From positions 28,037 to 74,717 of the forward strand of contig PLLM01000020.1 in the NCBI GenBank assembly GCA_003141275.1: 46,681 nt of DNA, written 5' to 3'. The position numbers and the translations under genes were made by a program. How positions within the stretch are numbered: position 1 is the first letter of the stretch; each line of letters starts with the position of its first letter. Below, piece after piece: positions 44,624 to 46,681 of this stretch. Under the pieces are notes generated by a model, which was not told the DNA's origin, did not search any database, and was given only the letters and a program-made list of their open reading frames with translations. This DNA is from Phycisphaerales bacterium (lineage in GTDB: Bacteria; Planctomycetota; Phycisphaerae; Sedimentisphaerales; Anaerobacaceae).

Positions 44624-45019
44624 TTATTTCTTCTCGGCTGCCGGTGCTGCTGCTTCGCCCGCTGCCGGTTTTTCTTCGGTCTTGCGTTCTGATTTCAGGA
44701 ACGGCAATCCCGCCGCCCTTGCCCGTTTTATCGCTAATGCCCGGCGGGTCTTCTTTGCAGCCGCGTATTTATGCTTGATACCCTTGCGGAGCAGTATCTC
44801 TGATACTGAGTCCGAAGGTATCGCGCCTTTATCGAGCCAGTACTTGGCTCGTTCAATATCCAAAACCAGTTGCTTGTCGGTTGCTTTTTCGAGGGGGTCG
44901 TAATACCCCAGTTTCTCGATAATTCTGCCGTCGCGGGGCGTGTGAGTATCAATCACGTTTATCCTGAAAAACGGCCTGTGCCGCCTTCCATGCCGCGACA
45001 TCCTGATTTTTACTGACAT
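44624..45019 (-). CDS. rpsP: 30S ribosomal protein S16 with C-terminal extension
   Basis: 131 residues against a usual ~80-90. Family core: VKIRMSRHGRRHRPFFRINV, DGRIIEKLGYYDPLEK, LDIERAKYWLDKGAIPSDSV, EILLRKG. The last ~45 residues are Lys/Arg/Ala-rich and end in an Ala/Glu/Pro tail (EEKPAAGEAAAPAAEKK). GGAG lies 6 nt before ATG. The leader contains a long palindromic repeat. Confidence 0.97.
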   Translation of the reverse strand: MSVKIRMSRHGRRHRPFFRINVIDTHTPRDGRIIEKLGYYDPLEKATDKQLVLDIERAKYWLDKGAIPSDSVSEILLRKGIKHKYAAAKKTRRALAIKRARAAGLPFLKSERKTEEKPAAGEAAAPAAEKK

Positions 45020-45057
45020 TTGCTTCTCCTTTTCAATTACGTTTATATTTAATTCCC

Positions 45058-45111
45058 GCTCCCGTTAGGGATGGCTTAGCCACTTGGCTATACATCAGGC
45101 CGCGGGACACG
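45058..45111. repeat. Palindromic repeat in the rpsP leader
   Basis: On the minus strand, tcccgc at one end and gcggga at the other bracket an inner hairpin tagccaagtggcta and the palindrome tccctaacggga. The segment cgctcccgttagggatggc is the same family as 25790-25820 and 30089-30131. Confidence 0.75.
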
Positions 45112-45130
45112 TTAGCCGGTAAAGTTCAGA

Positions 45131-45159
45131 AGTATAGCAGAATTGCTCTCTGGCAGCAA
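45131..45159 (-). promoter_or_regulatory. Promoter of rpsP
   Basis: Minus strand: TTGCTG (45154-45159), a 17-bp spacer, TATACT (45131-45136). The predicted leader of about 105 nt contains the palindromic repeat at 45058-45111. Confidence 0.6.
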
Positions 45160-45195
45160 CGGCTTTTTTGGCCTAAAAACGCTAAAGGCCGTTAA

Positions 45196-45438
45196 TTATC
45201 GAGGATTTCTGCGGTGCAGGGCGTAGCCGTTGATGAAAATGGCGAACAGGGCGGGGTCAACTTTCGCGTCGTCGGCGATTTTACGCACCTGGTCATCGAT
45301 AAGATTCGCGGCTTTTGCCTTCTCATCAGGGGTCATAATCGCCACCGCCCGGCGTAATTGCACCAATTCATCCGCGGTTGGACTGGCTAACATACCAAGC
45401 TCACTTATCCCTTCGTTATCTTTGAACTGCTCGCGCAC
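45196..45438 (-). CDS. Small helical protein of unknown function between ffh and rpsP
   Basis: 80 residues from GTG 45438. Mostly helical (SPTADELVQLRRAVAIM, DEKAKAANLIDDQVRKIAD, DPALFAIFINGYALHRR). No family recognised. The open frame continues upstream with protein-like sequence (ITQYLDKLAQFAGNDYGRLV) to within 10 bp of the ffh stop, but without ATG, GTG or TTG, so the true start may be a rare codon such as ATC (45501 or 45495) or the GTG. Probably co-transcribed with ffh. Confidence 0.6.
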   Translation of the reverse strand: MREQFKDNEGISELGMLASPTADELVQLRRAVAIMTPDEKAKAANLIDDQVRKIADDAKVDPALFAIFINGYALHRRNPR

Positions 45439-45509
45439 AAGCCGGCCATAGTCGTTGCCTGCAAATTGCGCCAGCTTATCAAGATACTGGGTGATTGAGA
45501 TGTTTTGGG

Positions 45510-46681
45510 TTACCGCCGTATTCTTTTGCCTTTGCGGATTATGACTTGTTTTCTTCTGGAGCGTTGCTTGATTTTTTTGCCTGCGGACATCGCCGCGCCT
45601 AAGGATTCTAGATTAAAGCCGCCCGAAAACAGTGCCTTCAACCCGGCCATTTTTCCTCCCGACAGCGACTTGAGCATATCTCTGCTTCGCACAAATTGTT
45701 TTACCAGCCCGGATACGTCGTGCGGCTGTGTCCCTGAGCCGGCAGCAATCCTCCTGCGTCTCGACGAGTCAATAACGTCCGGGTCCTGGCGTTCCTGGAG
45801 CGTCATCGAATAAACTATCCCCTCCATCTTTTTTAGTTCATTCTCGTCGAAATCCATATCGCCCAGTTCCGAGGCGCCGGGCATCATTTTCATCAGGTCC
45901 TTCATTCCCCCCATTTTTTTGACAGCCTGCATTTGCTGGAGGAAATCATCGAAGCCGAAACTCCCCTCGGCCATCTTTTCCTGCAGTTTCACGGCCTCTT
46001 CCGCGTCAAACTGCTCATGTGCCCTCTCGACCAGTGTAACGATATCGCCCATACCGAGGATTCTGCTTGCCATCCGGTCGGGGTGGAATTCTTCGAGCTT
46101 GTCTAATTTTTCGCCTACGCCGATGAATTTTATGGGTTTGCCGGTTACCGCCTTTACGCTAAGCGCCGCTCCGCCTCTGGCGTCGCCGTCTAATTTGGTC
46201 AGGATGACGCCGTCTAATTCGAGGCGGGTGTTGAATTCCTTCGCGGAATTGACCGCGTCCTGTCCGGTCATCGAATCGCATACAAGGTAAATCTGGTGCG
46301 GCTGGACGGCTTTTGCGACGTCGCTTATCTGCGTCATCATTTCTTCGTCGATGTGCAGCCGACCAGCGGTATCCAAAATCACAACGTCAGCGCCGGTTGT
46401 TTTGGCGTGTTGAATAGCGTTCTTCGCGACCCTTACCGCGTCTGTGCTTTGCTCGCTGTAAACCGGGATATTCAACTGCTGGCCAAGAGTGACCAACTGG
46501 TCGATAGCAGCCGGCCTTTGCAGGTCGTCGGCAACAAGCATCGGCTTCTTGCCTTTATCCATAATATATTTGGCTAACTTCGCGGCGGTGGTCGTTTTGC
46601 CGCAGCCCTGCAACCCCGCCAGAAGTATCAGCGTCGGCCCGGGCGAGACGTAATAAATCTGCGTATCCACAGGCCCCATCA
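45510..46681 (-). CDS. ffh: Signal recognition particle protein Ffh, 5' end outside the window
   Basis: SRP54 GTPase that targets nascent membrane and secreted proteins. The N domain is cut off by the window edge: the visible part begins just before the G1 loop (LAGLQGCGKTTTAAKLA). Next come DDLQRPAAIDQL, DTAGRLHIDEEM (G3), LTKLDGDARGGAALS (G4), GVGEKLDKLEEFHPDRMASR, and the Met-rich M domain (FDDFLQQMQAVKKMGGMKDL, SRRRRIAAGSGT) that binds the SRP RNA. It ends in a basic tail (KRIRR). The visible ATG 46679 is internal to the family alignment. Confidence 0.97.
   Translation of the reverse strand, partial: MGPVDTQIYYVSPGPTLILLAGLQGCGKTTTAAKLAKYIMDKGKKPMLVADDLQRPAAIDQLVTLGQQLNIPVYSEQSTDAVRVAKNAIQHAKTTGADVVILDTAGRLHIDEEMMTQISDVAKAVQPHQIYLVCDSMTGQDAVNSAKEFNTRLELDGVILTKLDGDARGGAALSVKAVTGKPIKFIGVGEKLDKLEEFHPDRMASRILGMGDIVTLVERAHEQFDAEEAVKLQEKMAEGSFGFDDFLQQMQAVKKMGGMKDLMKMMPGASELGDMDFDENELKKMEGIVYSMTLQERQDPDVIDSSRRRRIAAGSGTQPHDVSGLVKQFVRSRDMLKSLSGGKMAGLKALFSGGFNLESLGAAMSAGKKIKQRSRRKQVIIRKGKRIRR

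Noticed and set aside
45061-45120. A tRNA- or riboswitch-like fold in the rpsP leader
   Set aside because: The stems are explained by the dispersed palindromic repeat; no tRNA anticodon/T-loop motifs or known riboswitch core could be found.

Overview
The window looks like a chromosomal segment of a Gram-negative planctomycete, most likely of the Phycisphaerae/Sedimentisphaerales type, probably from a metagenome. This is inference. It rests on the LpxC-FabZ fusion, the BamA/OmpH/LpxD/LpxA outer-membrane cluster, giant secreted beta-helix proteins ending in dockerin-like EF-hand segments, and intergenic DNA rich in short dispersed repeats.

Layout. (1) 1-16440: the 3' part of a secretin gene with a long glycine tract, then a 14.3-kb gene for a ~4770-residue secreted protein with a subtilase domain, four beta-helix modules, a nidogen-like domain, a von Willebrand A domain and B-repeat-like domains. 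(2) 16508-19132, minus: aroA-aroC, with an unusually divergent AroC. (3) 19237-21455: an intact IS1595-family element with 24-bp inverted repeats, an 8-bp target duplication, a transposase and two passenger genes. (4) 21464-22091: repeat-filled DNA. (5) 22092-25728, minus: a compact, AT-rich four-gene operon (RES-domain protein, two paralogous ~115-residue proteins, Hsp90/sacsin-like ATPase fused to a DUF3883 nuclease-like domain). This is the best candidate for an undescribed toxin or defence system. (6) 26069-28231, minus: a lipoprotein, and nrdR with an ATP-cone gene. (7) 28531-29922: a secreted GLUG-repeat protein. (8) 30285-40491, plus: dnaB, bamA, ompH, lpxD, lpxC-fabZ, lpxA, a Gfo/Idh oxidoreductase, a lipoprotein cyclophilin and a DUF985 cupin. 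(9) 40488-46681, minus: ffh (partial), a small ORF, rpsP, trmD, a sugar isomerase-like gene, rplS, yraN, tatD and nfi.

How it works together. Region 8 makes and inserts outer-membrane components: BamA and OmpH handle beta-barrel proteins, and LpxA, LpxC and LpxD carry out the first lipid A steps. Region 9 is a translation and protein-targeting cluster (SRP, S16, tRNA m1G37 methylation, L19) followed by DNA-maintenance genes. A notable theme is short palindromic or dispersed repeats that sit in leaders and intergenic gaps and in places appear to extend or interrupt reading frames (trmD, lpxD, the ATP-cone gene, the 5' regions of yraN and dnaB). All functional calls come from reading the sequence; no database search was run.
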